Source: Parascedosporium putredinis
Lineage: Eukaryota > Ascomycota > Sordariomycetes > Microascales > Microascaceae
Length of the DNA: 64,000 nt
Direction: 5' to 3'
Assembly (NCBI GenBank): GCA_949357655.1
Contig: CASHTG010000015.1
Location: forward strand, 310,001 to 374,000
Shown: positions 34,501-46,687 of the stretch, one piece after another
Layout of the letters: each line of letters opens with the position of its first letter
Position numbering within the stretch: the first letter of the stretch is position 1
The notes under the pieces: generated by a model
What the model saw: only the letters and a program-made list of their open reading frames with translations
Database searches by the model: none
Told to the model about the DNA's origin: nothing
Program-made: the position numbers and the translations under genes

Positions 34501-37015
34501 ACGACGCTGCCCAAGTAGTAGAAGAGACCCTCGGCCGTCTTGTACTTCTCAAACAGGTCAATCAGCCGAACGGGGCCGAGGAGGTCCGAGTACTTGGTGG
34601 CAATCTGGACGACGGACTGCAGATTCTGGCGGATGTTGTGCTTCATCATGGCATCAAGACAATCAAGCGACTGCTCGACTGAGAGGCGACCGAAGAAACC
34701 GACAAGCCAGTCGAGGTTGAAATTGGGAAGCCCGGCGATACCAACAACAACACGCTTGACGGCGGCGGGATCCTCGTAGAGTTCCAACGCTTTCTGGGCG
34801 AGGCCGGCCTGCTCGCAGAGAGTGGCGACGCGCGACTTGTCAAAGTGAGAAAACATGTCGTTGCCAAGAATGGCATCGGCAACCTGGGGCGCGTTCAGGA
34901 GGTTCATTTCGAGCAAGCGGGTTTGGAGATGGCCCTGCTCGGGCTTGTTCTCCTTGAGGGCATCAAGCAAGAAAGCGGTGGCCTGCTGAATCATGCCCTG
35001 GCTCTGGAAGATGTCGACGACGCGCTCAATGTCAACGAGGGAGCCACCTTCGTGGTTGGCCAGCGAAGTCGCGAACTCGGCACCCTTTTCGGGGTTGACG
35101 CGGACAATGTGCTGGAGAAGCTGCACAAAGTCGGGCTGGTATCCAGACTGGGCGGAGTAGGGGAGGATCTTATCGAATTGCCCCGTCTCGGCGAAGCCAG
35201 CCACAACCTTTGGGGGACGTTGGCCTTGAGGTAGACGATGAGGGCCATGTTAATGTCGTGGGGGCGGATCAGGTCACCAAGCTGCTCCGAGTAGTCGAGC
35301 TTGTCTTCCTTTAGCCACTTCTCCAACAAGTTCTTGCGGTTCTGGGCAAGAACGGGCTGGGCAAGTTCGAGGGTTTCGTGCTTGTTGAGCCCGCCCTTGT
35401 CGAGCAAAAGGCCAAAGTACTGAAGGATAAACGTCATCTGTCCGGGTTGGGCAGGGATACGCTTAAACTTCTCGATGGTCTGGGACGTCCGGAGGAAGCC
35501 ACGAGGCGAGTTGGCGGCGATCTTAGCAGCCTCCATGTACTGGCCAGCGTTGAAGAGCTGCTCAAACTGGCGTCCGTACAAATCATCAGCACCAGGCAGG
35601 CCGCCGCGCGAAGCGAGCTTCACGGCCATCTCCGAGTTGGCGGGGTTCTGGAGGAGGTAAGGGATCATGTTGTTCTCATCAATCGTCACGAACAGAACCT
35701 GTCCCTTGCGGTTGATACCAACGATACCGGAGCTCAGGCTGTCGGGACAAGTGGTGAAGATGGTTTCGCTCGAGATTCGGTTCATGAAGATGCAAGTACC
35801 GGTCTCCAGGTCATAGAGGTGGATGAAACCGTATTTGGTGACGAGATAGATGATGCCGTACTTTTGAGAGACCTGCAGAGCGACAGGGAAATCGTTGGTG
35901 GCCTCGGCGGGGAAATAGACATCGACAGCCTTCTTCGGGAAGACGGGGTTGCCCTCGGGATGATCAACTTCGACGACGTGGAGCTTCGCGGCACCAGTCT
36001 CGGTGCGGACGGCGAAAGCAAAAACCTTGGTGTCCTGGGCCGCGCCTTCAAGTCTGAGGGTACCAAATGAGGCGGCGTGTCCTTCTATGGCCTGGCTGAT
36101 ACCACGGTCCTTGGAGTACAGCTGCATGTCACCGCGAACGCGCCCCTGCTTTTGGGATATACCGACGGTAACTGTCCACTTGCCGTCGAGGCTGGAGCGG
36201 TAGTTGATGATTTGACAGCCCTAGAAAAGAAGGCGGGTTAGTTGCGGGGGCCAACAGACGCAGGAGGGATCCACCAAAGTGTGCGTGGCTCTAGCCGCAA
36301 TCAAGGAGAGCACTAGATCGGCAGGCCGAGGTAGGGGAGGCAAGTATCCGTGAGCAACATACGCTTAGGCACGCGTGGCGCGCAAAGACCTTGACAGGGG
36401 CCGCCTGGGTGGCATCCGTGATGTCCCAGTGGTATACGCTCGAGTCGGTAACCAGACCAAGTGTCTTCTCGTCGATCCACTTCCAGTACTCGACATCCTC
36501 GTTCATGGTGGTGGCCTTGAGTTTCGCCTTCGCGCCAAGATCGAAGACCTGCAGGGTCCTAGACTGGGCCTTGAGGGCAATAATCTGCTTATTCCAGTGC
36601 ATGATGGCACTATCCGCCTTGATAGGACGTCTCGTGACATTGTTGCCGTTCTTCAAGTCAATGATGACGACTTCGGGCTGGGGTCCTTTCTTTTCTTGAA
36701 CGCATACGAAGGAGTCTGACTCGAGTGTCTATGAGGGAAAATCAAACAAAGGGTTAGCTCAAAAGCTCGCAACAGATAAGAGGCGGAGCTTCGGAAAGCA
36801 CAAAATTCGATGCCAAACGATGCGTGCCTGAAGGAAAGAGATGGGTCTGATGCGAGATAGTGCTAAAGGATCTGGTTGGGAGGGGGCCAAGAAGCTTCTT
36901 CGGCCATAGGGGCAAGATGACGTACGCAGGAGTTGAAGCCGATGGAGGCAGCATCGATACCGACGCTTGTGAGCTGTACCAGCTCCGTGAAGTTGATGGG
37001 GAGAGACTGCGCCAT
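31520..37015 (-). CDS. CHC1: Clathrin heavy chain
   Basis: Forms the legs of the clathrin triskelion coating vesicles from the plasma membrane and trans-Golgi. Exons 37015-36926, 36728-36363, 36220-31987 and 31885-31520; about 1,685 aa, the normal length. It opens MAQSLPINFTELVQLTSVGI (terminal beta-propeller); further propeller motifs are SDSFVCVQEKKGPQPEVVII, MHWNKQIIALKAQSRTLQVF, GCQIINYRSSLDGKW and YDLETGTCIFMNRISSETIF. The linker and leg follow with seven CHCR repeats (LLQHIVRVNPEKGAEFATSL, VIGGLLDVDCEEDIIKKLL, KEVHEACVNKKEFRLAQICG), and the trimerisation region with LRPDLILELSWRHGLNDF. The last exon ends in a Gly/Pro/Gln tail. Two single bases are missing: a G at 35212-35216 (KANVP to PKVVAGFAETG) and a G at 34338-34341 (EQLP to LIIVCDRF). 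Both sides are conserved at both sites, so this is an intact gene with errors. Long open frames on the opposite strand are shadows. Confidence 0.97.
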
Positions 37016-39308
37016 GATGAAGCAAGGCTAGTGCTCTCAATTGAATGTTGGGGTGTGCAGTTGATGGTGCGCAAGCTCCTGATGACGATTCGGTCGGGGG
37101 AGGAGCCAAGCCGATCAGGAGATGATGGGCGGGTGGGGGAGCTAACGAGAGTCGAAAAAGGTGCAAAGACGACAGTTGACGAACGTCTCCCAACGCGTTC
37201 CTAGGGGCGACGTCTTGGTTGGAGATGCGTTCTTCGTTGGGGCGAAAGCTGGAGAAACCGCCCGGGTCCCATGCGGCAAAACAAGGAAGGACAGGCAACC
37301 GGTTGGGTATCGCAAGAAGAATGGATAAAAAAGGGGTTTTGCGAGGGAGTGGTAGAAGAGAAAGGAGGAAATTACAGGATGCGGAAGATTAAGCGGACCA
37401 GCTCGAAATGGCTGAAATGGGAGAGAACAAAGATCTTCGCAATCGTTGGAGAGGTAGGTTTGATGGAGGATGTTTGATGGGAGAGTTTGGGAAGGTTTTC
37501 GGGAAGGGATGGGATCGATGGACTGGACTCCGGAGGTGTGTTACTTTTTTGGTTTACCTGTTCACTCGCGAACCTCTCAGCCTGGGAAGCCAGGGGGAAG
37601 CACAAAGAACAACGGGAGCAGGACAGCGGTACATGCGCGAGGTACCCGGACACTTTCGGAAAGCCAATATGCAGTGGGAGGGCCAGCAGGGTACCCACAG
37701 CATGCCCTAGGGAAAGTACACTTGTCCCCAAGGACCTACCCAATACATGCTCCTACCCTCTTTGGCCAACCCGTTTCTTGGTCGCGACGGAGGTTCTACA
37801 GGGGCGCTCCAGGTCCAGGTACGTACCCTTCGCTTTGCTTCCTTGCTCCAGGCACCTCTGCTTCTGATTTGTGGTTGCTCGAGATGAGATGAGGCCAAAC
37901 CTCCCTTGAGCGAAGCAATGATTGGCTGGATTAGGTGTCGGAGCTTGCTTTCCCATCGTTTAGCCGACCTTCAAGCACGTGACTAGATGTGTCATCATGC
38001 ATTGCTGCAGTGTGCAGGCGTCTGGCCCGTGGGACATGACAATTGGGACCTGCATCGAGCTCTCTGTCCAGTTGGCCGGACAGTGACAGGTCAAGCTGCG
38101 TTGGAGGCTCGAACCCCACGTCACGACAAATCACGAGCAGAGGCAAAGCCATGGCGTGGACGATTGATTGGAAGAAGGAAAGGCTGAATATGATCCAGGG
38201 ATATCCCTAGAAGCTATCTTCCCCACCGTCTCCCCAACATTGTTTGTTTCTCCTATTGTTTGTTGAGTTTGCAAGCAGCTTCACATATCGGCAACGTATA
38301 ACATTCATCAGCTATCCAAGCCTGGGACAGAATGCGAGCTTCAAGCAAGAGCCATCCTATGAACAGTTATGCGGTCCGCATCCTCAGCACCAATATCCAT
38401 CAATAATAGTCGTTTAGAGCCAAGCAAGGGGGTCAATGAGTATATCCTCATAACAAAAATAAGGAAACCCATCTGTCTCAGCTTGGGCTCAGTGCACTTA
38501 CTTCGGGCCTGGTGCTCTTTGGATCGAGGTTGCAGACACACGCGCATGCCGTACATACTTGTTCCACCTGGAGTCGTGCATCAACATTACTCTATTTGCT
38601 TTTTTCTTCTTTTCTTCATATAGCGGCGCCGAATTCATGCAGGGCTCTCGCATGTTTCGTTGTGTATTCTCTTCTTTTCTTCACGCCATTGTTTGTTTAT
38701 TTAATAAAGAAAAAAATGAAAGAAAAACAGGTTTAGTTTTCGTCACCTATCCTCACTCATCACTATTTGCTACCCTTTTCTCAACTTGATTGGCCCCGTT
38801 GCATCCCATATCGCTTTTACCTATGCGTGAATAGCGTGAATGAAACTGGGAAGCGCTCGAGGAGACGAAATGCTTTAAACTCTCTACTAGTGGCCCAAGA
38901 CGTCTTAAGAAACCCGTACCTGACGATCCCGTCCGCTCTCAGGGGTACACTGCTCAAGACAATCACTCGATCTCAGTAGATACATACACTTTAAAACGTT
39001 GGAAAAGAGGTGTTCTATAAAAGAAAGAAAAAAGACGTCACAATGGTCGTCATATCCTTATTCATACGGAGTGGAAGAGGAAGAGGAAGAGAAAAATAGT
39101 AGTAGACATGCCAAGAACGCCTTCATAAATAAACATGGAGCATTTTTCCCTTTGAGACATTGGGAGGCCAATGCTCGCAAACTTTATCCGTCATCACATC
39201 ACTGAGCAACTATTAGTTGACGTCGCACCCCGGCCAAGCGTTCCACTATACTCCTACATCATAAGTGCGTGCGTGCGTGCTGCCCGCTTTCGCTGCCCAC
39301 TGCCCGCT
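37016..39308. other. Upstream region of clathrin
   Basis: About 2.3 kb between the clathrin start and the 3' end of the TPR-SET gene. Purine-rich on + at about 37,080-37,520, consistent with a pyrimidine-rich clathrin leader on the minus strand. ORFs of 100-140 codons here lack recognisable content. I see no other gene. Confidence 0.55.
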
Positions 39309-41801
39309 CTAGATCCAGCTGTTGGGGCTTGCGCGGACATGCGCGAAGTGATCATCGAATCCGGACAGGGTCTTGTACCCGATCCTAGCCGCTTCGATAT
39401 ATTCCTTGGCTAGATCCTCCTCTCCCAAAGCGGCATAAGCGTCCGAAGCAAACTTGAGCGCCTTGACGACCTCAAACGTCGTGATGCCGCGCTTGCCACC
39501 CTGTACGACCTGACCTCCTCGCCGCTCTCCTCTGTGGTGACGGTAGGAATATGGCCAAAGGCGCGCAGAGCCTGGTGGGCCCACCGAACCGTCTTCTTGT
39601 GGTTCTTGCGCGTGTAGTAGGCCTGCAGAAGCCACATGCTGGGCCACACCAGCGGCAGCTTAGGCACGTCGGCGTAGATGTCCGCCTCGAACGAGGACTC
39701 GAGCTGGCGGCCAAGCTTTCAATGGGGCGGATGGAGGCGTCGGGCTGGAACTGTGTCGGCTTCTTCTTGCGCAGCAAGAGTTCGAGTTCGGCCAGGGTCT
39801 TGGTGCGCTTTTCCTGGTTCTCGGCCGAAGACTTGGCCTCGGTCGCGCACAGCTCGCACTCGCAGTTGAAGCCCCAGTTGCGGAACTGCTGCTGACGCAG
39901 CGGGTAGATGGCGCGAGGCGCCACGTAGATGTGGGTGATCTCGGCGCCGGCGGGGATGTCCATGGTGGCAGTAGAGATGAGGAAATCGCCGATGAAGGAG
40001 CGGTTTGTGTTGGGGACACACGAGTGGTTGGCGTAGGCGGCAGTAGCCCACAGGCCCCTGGACATGCCGTCGCGGCGGGCGGACCACCGACGCTGCCACA
40101 TGGCATCACTAATTCGCGGGCCGCTGAAGCAGTTCTTGCGTCGAATCGACTCGAGAAGGAACACGTCAACGACGGGCACGCCGTCGACTATGTCACTCTC
40201 GTGTTCGGAGCGCTTGTAGGAGCCGGCGTGGAGGTCAAGAACCTTGGCGTGAAGAGAGGGGTTATCATGGCAAGTGCGCACGAGATTGGCGAAGAGGGCG
40301 GCCGAGTTGTGGTCAAGGTTAAACTCGTTGGGCACGCACACGGCCTTTTCGCAGAAGACGGTTTCGCCAGCCTTGATATCCCTGGTAGCAAAGAGACCAC
40401 GGCCGTGAACGGCTGATTCGCCGACGCGGACGTTCTTGAGGAAGGAAGCGTGATCCAGATAGATGTTCTTCATGGTGATGGACCGGGCCATGTTTTGAAG
40501 TTGAAGACGCCCTCGGTCTCCTCCTTGATCCTCTCCAAACAGTTCTCGAGCTCCTGCTGAACAGCGGGGTTATCCGGCTTGGTCTTGAGCGCAAGCTCGT
40601 AAAATTCCTTGCAACGGGCAAAATCGCGAAGGGCGTATGCGGCGCGGCCGGCGGTGAAGTGCAGCTTCCAGTCCGTCTCCTTGCCAGTCATGGCTTCCTT
40701 TGCGTCAGAGATGGAGCTATCGTAGTGCTTCATGATGAGGTTGGCGCCGGCACGCTTGGCGTAGAGGTCGGTTCGGAACGCGGCGTCATTAGTGTCATCC
40801 GTCTCGAGGGCCCTCGTGTAGCTGCTTCCTGTTAGCTTGGTCATCCTTCTCCGACTTTCGCCAACACACATGGGGGCTGCAACTCACCAAAGGACAGAAA
40901 TGGGGTAGCTCTTAGTCAAGAACGCCTTGTCACCGGCAGACTTCCAGTCGGCGGCGGTGTCAGTCTCGCCCTCACCGAGCTGGAACTTTTCGGGAATGAT
41001 GGCGTCATCGAACTTGAGGTAGATGATATCGGAGGGGTGGTCAACGCAGATCATGTAGTCATCCTGGCCGTTGTACTTGTAGTAGGGCTCTTTGACGGCA
41101 ACTACTGACCCCTCGGGGATGATTGATAATATGGAGCGTTCGCTCTGGTTGTAGATACCCATCTTGTCGGCGTCGCCGTGCTCATCCTCGACGATGACGA
41201 CGGTACCAGCGCCCTGATAGGGCGGGGTAACAGTCCTGAGAATGAGGATCTTGCCTTCATGGTGCGTTTCGACCAGGAGCTCACTCAAGCGCATCTGTAT
41301 TACGGCAATGGTTAGTGGAACGCCTGACAAGACCAGGGGTTTAACCTCGTGCCTCCCCACCATCCTATTCCGTGCGCCTCCCCGTAGCCCATCACCTCGT
41401 CGGCATGGTCAACGCACGTGCCTCGACGAGAGAGGGCCGGGCGAGGAGGGAAAAGAGCGGGAAAATGAAAAACAAAAAAGGACAAGATCAGGGACAAAAG
41501 CTTACCTTTTCTAGCTCGGCGACGGGCTTGTAAGAGGCCGGGTAGGCGAGGGCCAAGATGGGCTTCTTCACCAAGTTGGTGGCCTTTGGCTTGCCCACCT
41601 GCTTCTGAACATGGCTGTTGTGCGTCTCGACGAGGATGTCACGGGGCGCCTTCCGCGGCGGGGCCTTGCCGCTCAGGGCCTGGGCCTTTTCAAGAACTCC
41701 ACGGGCACATTCGGGTCGATATCGAGAAGGAGATCCTCGGACGAGACTTGCAGACGCAGGTCATCGTCGCGGGGCGTTTCTGCGGGCTGGTCGTTGGCCA
41801 T
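39309..41801 (-). CDS. TPR and SET domain protein (SMYD-like)
   Basis: Putative protein-lysine methyltransferase. Exons 41801-41506, 41294-40888 and 40824-39309; about 740 aa once frame breaks are restored, and the phases then close exactly. Residues 1-234 are a conserved N-terminal region (DLLLDIDPNVPVEFLKKAQ, ILRTVTPPYQGAGTVVIVED, GSVVAVKEPYYKYNGQDDYM). TPR helices follow (AGDKAFLTKSYP, FRTDLYAKRAGANLIMKHYD, LHFTAGRAAYALRDFARCKE). The SET domain starts near residue 365 (SAVHGRGLFATRDIKAGETV), with the cofactor/active-site motif NHSCVPNT, GAEITHIYV and a post-SET FNCECELC. A helical C terminus (FEVVKALKFASDAYAALGEE) ends in PNSWI. Four bases are missing: runs at 41687-41690, 40493-40496, 39717-39719 and about 39514-39518. 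The intron 2 acceptor (GAAG) is unusual and may hide a further error. The substrate cannot be told from sequence; histone or non-histone targets are both possible. Confidence 0.87.
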
Positions 41802-44800
41802 GGCAATAGCTGGCGTTTGGGAGCTGGCTCAGTTTGGTGTTTGCTCAAGATTGAGGCTACGGTGGCAGTTGCGGCTTAGAGGAGCGAGATTTGGCGAGAG
41901 GGAAAGCGTGGGGGAGAAGGTCAGCTCTCCCACAAAAAAGCAAGGGTGCACAAAGGGGGTTGAAGCTTCGGTGTAGCTCCACAAGCGAAGAAGGTAGAGG
42001 AAGGGGGGCGGGAGGGGAAGAGAAGGAGAAGCAGAGAAGAAGAAGCAAGCCCAATTGGCATAAATCAAGGACGGTGTGCGGGTGTGACGAGTATTAAAAG
42101 CAAACGCTGGCGTGACGAAGTATTTAAGGAACCTGCAGAAATGGGAATTGGGGCACGAGAGGCGCGGGGAAGGTGGGAAGGGGGCAATTCAGCAACCGGG
42201 AGATCAGGAGAAGTCGTCCTTGGGGACAGCTTGGAGCTTTTGTTGGAGCTTCGACTAGTTCCCTTTAATGCTTATTTAAACGGGTACGTCCCTTTCTGGG
42301 GTACAAAGTAGATTGGCCGATCGTGAGAGGTGGCATTTTGGCCCTGCTGAGACGCCGTGCCGGATATATTAAAGCCCGTGGTCCTAACGGAGACGGGTAA
42401 CGGTAGGGGATGTGGGGATCCATTGGATCAATTGATCAATTGATAGCTGGCCACATGCGCATGGACAGCAGATTGACTTGAGAGCCCCTAGTGGGGAAGG
42501 GGGCTTGTGCCCAGAGCAAAGGAGAGAAGAGACGAGAGCAAGCCAATATCATATAATCCCACATTGATGCGTATTGGAATATTGAGCTCGGTTAGAACGG
42601 GCACTGGAGGAAACTAGTGGCCCAAGTGACCCAGATCTCCAGAGGAGGCAGGGGCGTTGTGCGCATGGCCGCAGTCGATCATTGGTGAGAAGTGCAAAGC
42701 AGACATGTCAATTGATGGGAACTTGCTGCGGAGCTCCTGTCTGGTGCTTGCTATGGATCCTCTCTCATCAACGGAGGCCAGCTCAACTGGTGTACTATTT
42801 ATTATTGGCAGAGGCGCACCCGGAAACGGATGAGCAATGGCGAGTGGCTTGCTTGAGAAAGCCATTGATAGATGTGAAATTTGACCTCACTGATCAGAGT
42901 CTCAACGCTAGGGTCTACGTGGAGCTGTCCAACATCCTTGCCTGCCTCCCCTTTATGGCTGGCCCCGAAGGTAAGCAGCAGGCAAAGAACAAAGACAAGG
43001 CAAATATAATTAGGAACTCGGGAGATCTCTGTACGCTGGGAGGAGCCGACGTTACGTGCAGACAGACGACCCCAGAAGATGATCCACGTAACTCACCATC
43101 CCGTCTCGAATACAGTCGAGTAGCGAAGAAAAAGAAGAATGAATTCGGCTGCCGCGTCCACCGCCAGCTCGGCCGACCCATCGCAAGGGATCTGATCAAA
43201 GACATGCAAGGGCCCTCCATCGGACCCAAAGCTACGGCCGCTGCGGCGCCTACTCGGATCTAAATTCGCCGTGAGCGGAAATTGAGCACACTTGGTCCCT
43301 TTGGGTGAACGCTGGGTGGATGGATAGATCCATCCACAGATCCATTGGATGAAGTCGGCTACACTTGGCATGCGGTTGTTCCTCTTGTTTTTCAGTTTTC
43401 CCTTCTAGCCAAGCCTCATATCTGGCTTCAAGGAAATAGGAATCGGTCCATCGGCGAAGAGGGCTCACGCTCCGACAACACAAGCTGCATCGCGCAAGTT
43501 CATCCAAGGCCCAAGGCCCAAGGACTTGCGAGGGCAAGCCCACCAAACAGACAATAATCAAATCTAAACAAACATCACTCGAAACATCATGTGCGTTCAA
43601 TCATTGCGCTCCTTCCCACCAGCCAGAGGCTGGGAAGCACCGCACCCAAGATTGTGCGCTGGGATTTGGTCTCCTTTTCCCTTCTCAGAATCAATGGTCT
43701 TGGATGCTGCCGAACCGAAATCCGACGCACCTCGCACCGATGAAGTAGAGAATACCGAAAGTTATTTTTGCGTTGTTCAATATTTGAATGAAGAAGAAGA
43801 GAAAAAGAAAAATTTCCTCCTTCGGGCTGGGCAGAAAATTATTTAGGGGATTCCAGATGGTGGGCCCGCCCGCCGACGCTTCATGGATCACGTGATGCAG
43901 GTACAGTGGTGACCCGTGACTCTGGCACGGAGGACAGGGCTCCACATTGTTTGGGGGTTCAAGTTGGCCAGTGAACTCTGGAGATTACACGTGGCGGCAG
44001 CCGGGCCCGGACTGATGGCAGCGAACTTGCGTCTGTCTTCATTTCCAAGCTGAGCTCAAGAGTGCTAGCAAGCCTTTCGTGGTGAGAGGAAACTGTCAAG
44101 TAATAGCAGTTTGACTAGCTCTGCTCTGCCTGTGAAATCCATGAACCGTCAGTCGAGTAGTCCGGCGTAAGGAATTGGCCTTCATACCCATGGCGGTTAT
44201 CCGTTTACGAATTACCATGCCATGTAACAAGATTGCAGATGCTGGTCCTCGCCATCTATCGACAAACAAACGATATATACTGATGCGACCTCCACAAGCA
44301 CTCTACTACATACCCGCCTAGCACAACTTGGCTACCGGGCCGAAAACTGCCAGGCCACGAGGTTCATCTTTCCCTAACGCAATGCTGCGATCATCATCAA
44401 ACTCCACAGGTCTCAAAAGTTAATAGTTCGTATGGGATTGGGGCCCGGTGCATGTGTCTCTTCCCCCCTCATTTATATTGCCTGGCCTCCCGTACCTGCT
44501 TTAAAGAGCTTCCCGCTTGTCACGCGGGACTGTATCCCGCGGGTCGAGGAGCCGGCCGATAGACTTTCTCGCCCACAATTCTCTTGCCCCCGGTTTCGCA
44601 GGGTTTGGCCCCGTCATCTCCCAAACGGCCCTCATTTCCGAATGAGCCCATGGGATCTCACACGGCATAGAGCTAGGCTGGGCTTGCCCTCCTTTCGAGA
44701 ACGGGTCCTGGTTTTTGTATTTTTGATGCGGAAAAACTTTTGGAAGCTGGGACGGAGATGTTGCGTTTCTCGCCTGAAACTGCTTCCCCGTTCACAGTGT

Positions 44801-45154
44801 ACAATAAACCTCTCCAAATGGCCTTCCGACTGACTGTAAAACGGATGTTTGAGGCTTCCGTTATCAATACAGGCGACGTTTATTAATCCTGGCTTCTTGA
44901 GGTGATGGGATGAAAGGTTGGCTGGTACCTCGGTACAAAGTACCTGCCTATTATTCGCCCTTCATTCTGGAACAACGACCTGTTCTGCTTGGCATGTTTC
45001 CGCCTTAGGCATTCTTCATGCCTTGACACATGACGGCAACTCCCGGCTAGCATCATCAGCGTCCCTCCCGAGCCGAGCCCATCCCACTTTCCAGTTTCCC
45101 CGCGCGAGAGAAGGCCCCTACAACGCACCATCGTCGCCACATGCACGTCTCATT
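41802..45154. other. Intergenic, 3.4 kb
   Basis: Divergent promoter region of the TPR-SET gene (-) and the FMP32-like gene (+). Purine-rich on + at 41,880-42,060, fitting a pyrimidine-rich leader for the SET gene. A 193-codon + ORF at 42682-43263 has no domain or coding bias that convinces me. A TACCTCGGTAC palindrome-like motif lies at 44926-44936. Confidence 0.5.
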
Positions 45155-45965
45155 ATGGCCCTCGCAGTTCCCAGAATAGCGGCAATGCCGCGCCTGCTCC
45201 AACCGCTGCGAGCGCCGCCGCTGCAGCCTTACCGCTTCGCCGCCTTCCGGTCCGGTGGCCGTGTGCATTGTGCCGCGCCGGCGGCGCTCCTCGCGAACCG
45301 GCGGGCCTTTCACGCGACGGCGCCGAGGTCGCAAAAGGGCCAGCACTTTGACACCCTCATCTTTGTCCAGAGGCTCAAGGAGGAGGGCTTCACCGAGGAG
45401 CAGGCGGCCGCGCTCATGAAAATTCTCAACGACGTCATGGAAGAGAGGTAAAAAGACAAGCCACACATCCATTTTTTTTAAATAAAACCCTGCGTCTTCC
45501 CTTTTGCTAACCTGCGTTTTCTCAATCTCGTACTATAGCATGCAAACCCTCTCCCGCACCATGGTCCCCGCGAGGACGCCGCCCGCGCGACCTACACCCA
45601 AAAGTAGACTTTGCCAAGCTACGCTCCGAGCTCCTGTCCGCCGACTCCACCGAGAATAACACCACGCGCGCCACCTACGATCGCCTCAACAACGACCTCA
45701 CCAAGCTCAACTCCCGCCTCCGTGACGAAATCAACCGCACGCTCGCGAGCGTCCGCCTTGACCTGAATCTCGAAAGGGCCGCATCCGCGAGGAGGCCCTC
45801 GGCCAGGAGCTCACGATGAAGGAGACCGAGGCTCGCGTGGACCAGGAGGTCGCCCTGCTCCGGGAGAAGCTGGAGCAGGTCAAGTTCCAGTCCCTCCAGT
45901 GGCTCATTGGTGTGTGCACTGGTTTCTCTGCCCTCATGCTTGGTGCGTGGCGGTTGTTCATGTAG
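45155..45965 (+). CDS. FMP32: Mitochondrial inner-membrane coiled-coil protein (FMP32/CCDC90 family, DUF1640)
   Basis: Fungal member of the MCUR1/CCDC90 family; yeast Fmp32 is a mitochondrial membrane protein implicated in cytochrome oxidase function. Exons 45155-45447 and 45539-45965; about 240 aa. The Arg-rich, acid-poor N terminus with RRAFHATAPRSQ looks like a targeting presequence. Family motifs: FDTLIFVQRLKEEGFTEEQA, ALMKILNDVMEES, VDFAKLRSELLS, YDRLNNDLTKLNSRLRDEIN, then a coiled coil (QELTMKETEARVDQEVALLR, EKLEQVKFQSLQ) and a terminal membrane segment (WLIGVCTGFSALMLGAWRLF). Exon 2 lacks three bases, at CCCC 45566-45569, AAAA 45600-45603 and AAA 45773-45775; restoring one base at each gives one frame ending at TAG. 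The start is the first ATG giving a presequence-like N terminus; the same frame is open further upstream. Confidence 0.88.
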
Positions 45966-46687
45966 ATTGGGTTGGTGCTGGGTTGGGAAAAGCGATAGAC
46001 GGTGCGGGCAAACGTGCGCATGAGGCCGGGAGTTCATATCATTCTAGTATTATAGACTTGGGCAGGGCTGTTTCTCTTTCCTTTCTTTCCTTCTTTCCCA
46101 CCTCGCCTCTTTTTCTTTTGTCTATTGGTTGTAGCGATATCTGGAACATGGCATAGAATTGCGACAGACGGCGCGGAAAACAGGGCGCGTTTGGGTTATT
46201 TTCTCATTATCTCCTTTGTCCTCATTGACACCCAAAGTCCCGATCAATCCAAATGATAGTTTCTTGCGTGAGATATCTATTGTCAGCTCATGCTCAATAA
46301 AGATTTGGTGCCTTCGCTCTTGTTCTTGAAGAATGGCTGTGTGTAGCTGATACCAGCTGCTGTCGGCTGCACAACCATGTCCCGGAATTAGGGATTCGGG
46401 ATTAAGAACGAGTCCGACGACAGATCAGGATTTCCCTTCTAAACCCGGACCCAAGTCCGATTGACATCCCTTTCCCCCTCGAAAGAATCACTCGCGCCTT
46501 TCCGTCTCAGCCCAGAGGTATATGCGCCCTCTTTCAAAAAGACTTGTCATCCTTTTCCTCTTCCTTGGTTAACAAGGGAAACGGAGATTCTTTCATCATC
46601 AAATCCGGCTCGTGTGTGCTGTCCCCAGCCCCTGCTCATCTTCTGAAAAGAAGAACAACCCTCACCCCCAAACAGGTGACGGACGCT
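45966..46687. other. Intergenic between FMP32-like and Zn2Cys6 genes
   Basis: 3' side of the FMP32-like gene and promoter of the regulator, both on +. T/C-rich at about 46,070-46,115. No other gene seen. Confidence 0.5.

Noticed and set aside
31939..36070. Three long + strand ORFs (304, 244 and 230 codons) opposite clathrin
   Set aside because: They are the exact antisense of the conserved clathrin coding sequence and arise from its biased codon use; the protein content is on the minus strand.
42682..43263. 193-codon + ORF
   Set aside because: No domain, no splice-supported extension and no coding-like bias; left unannotated.
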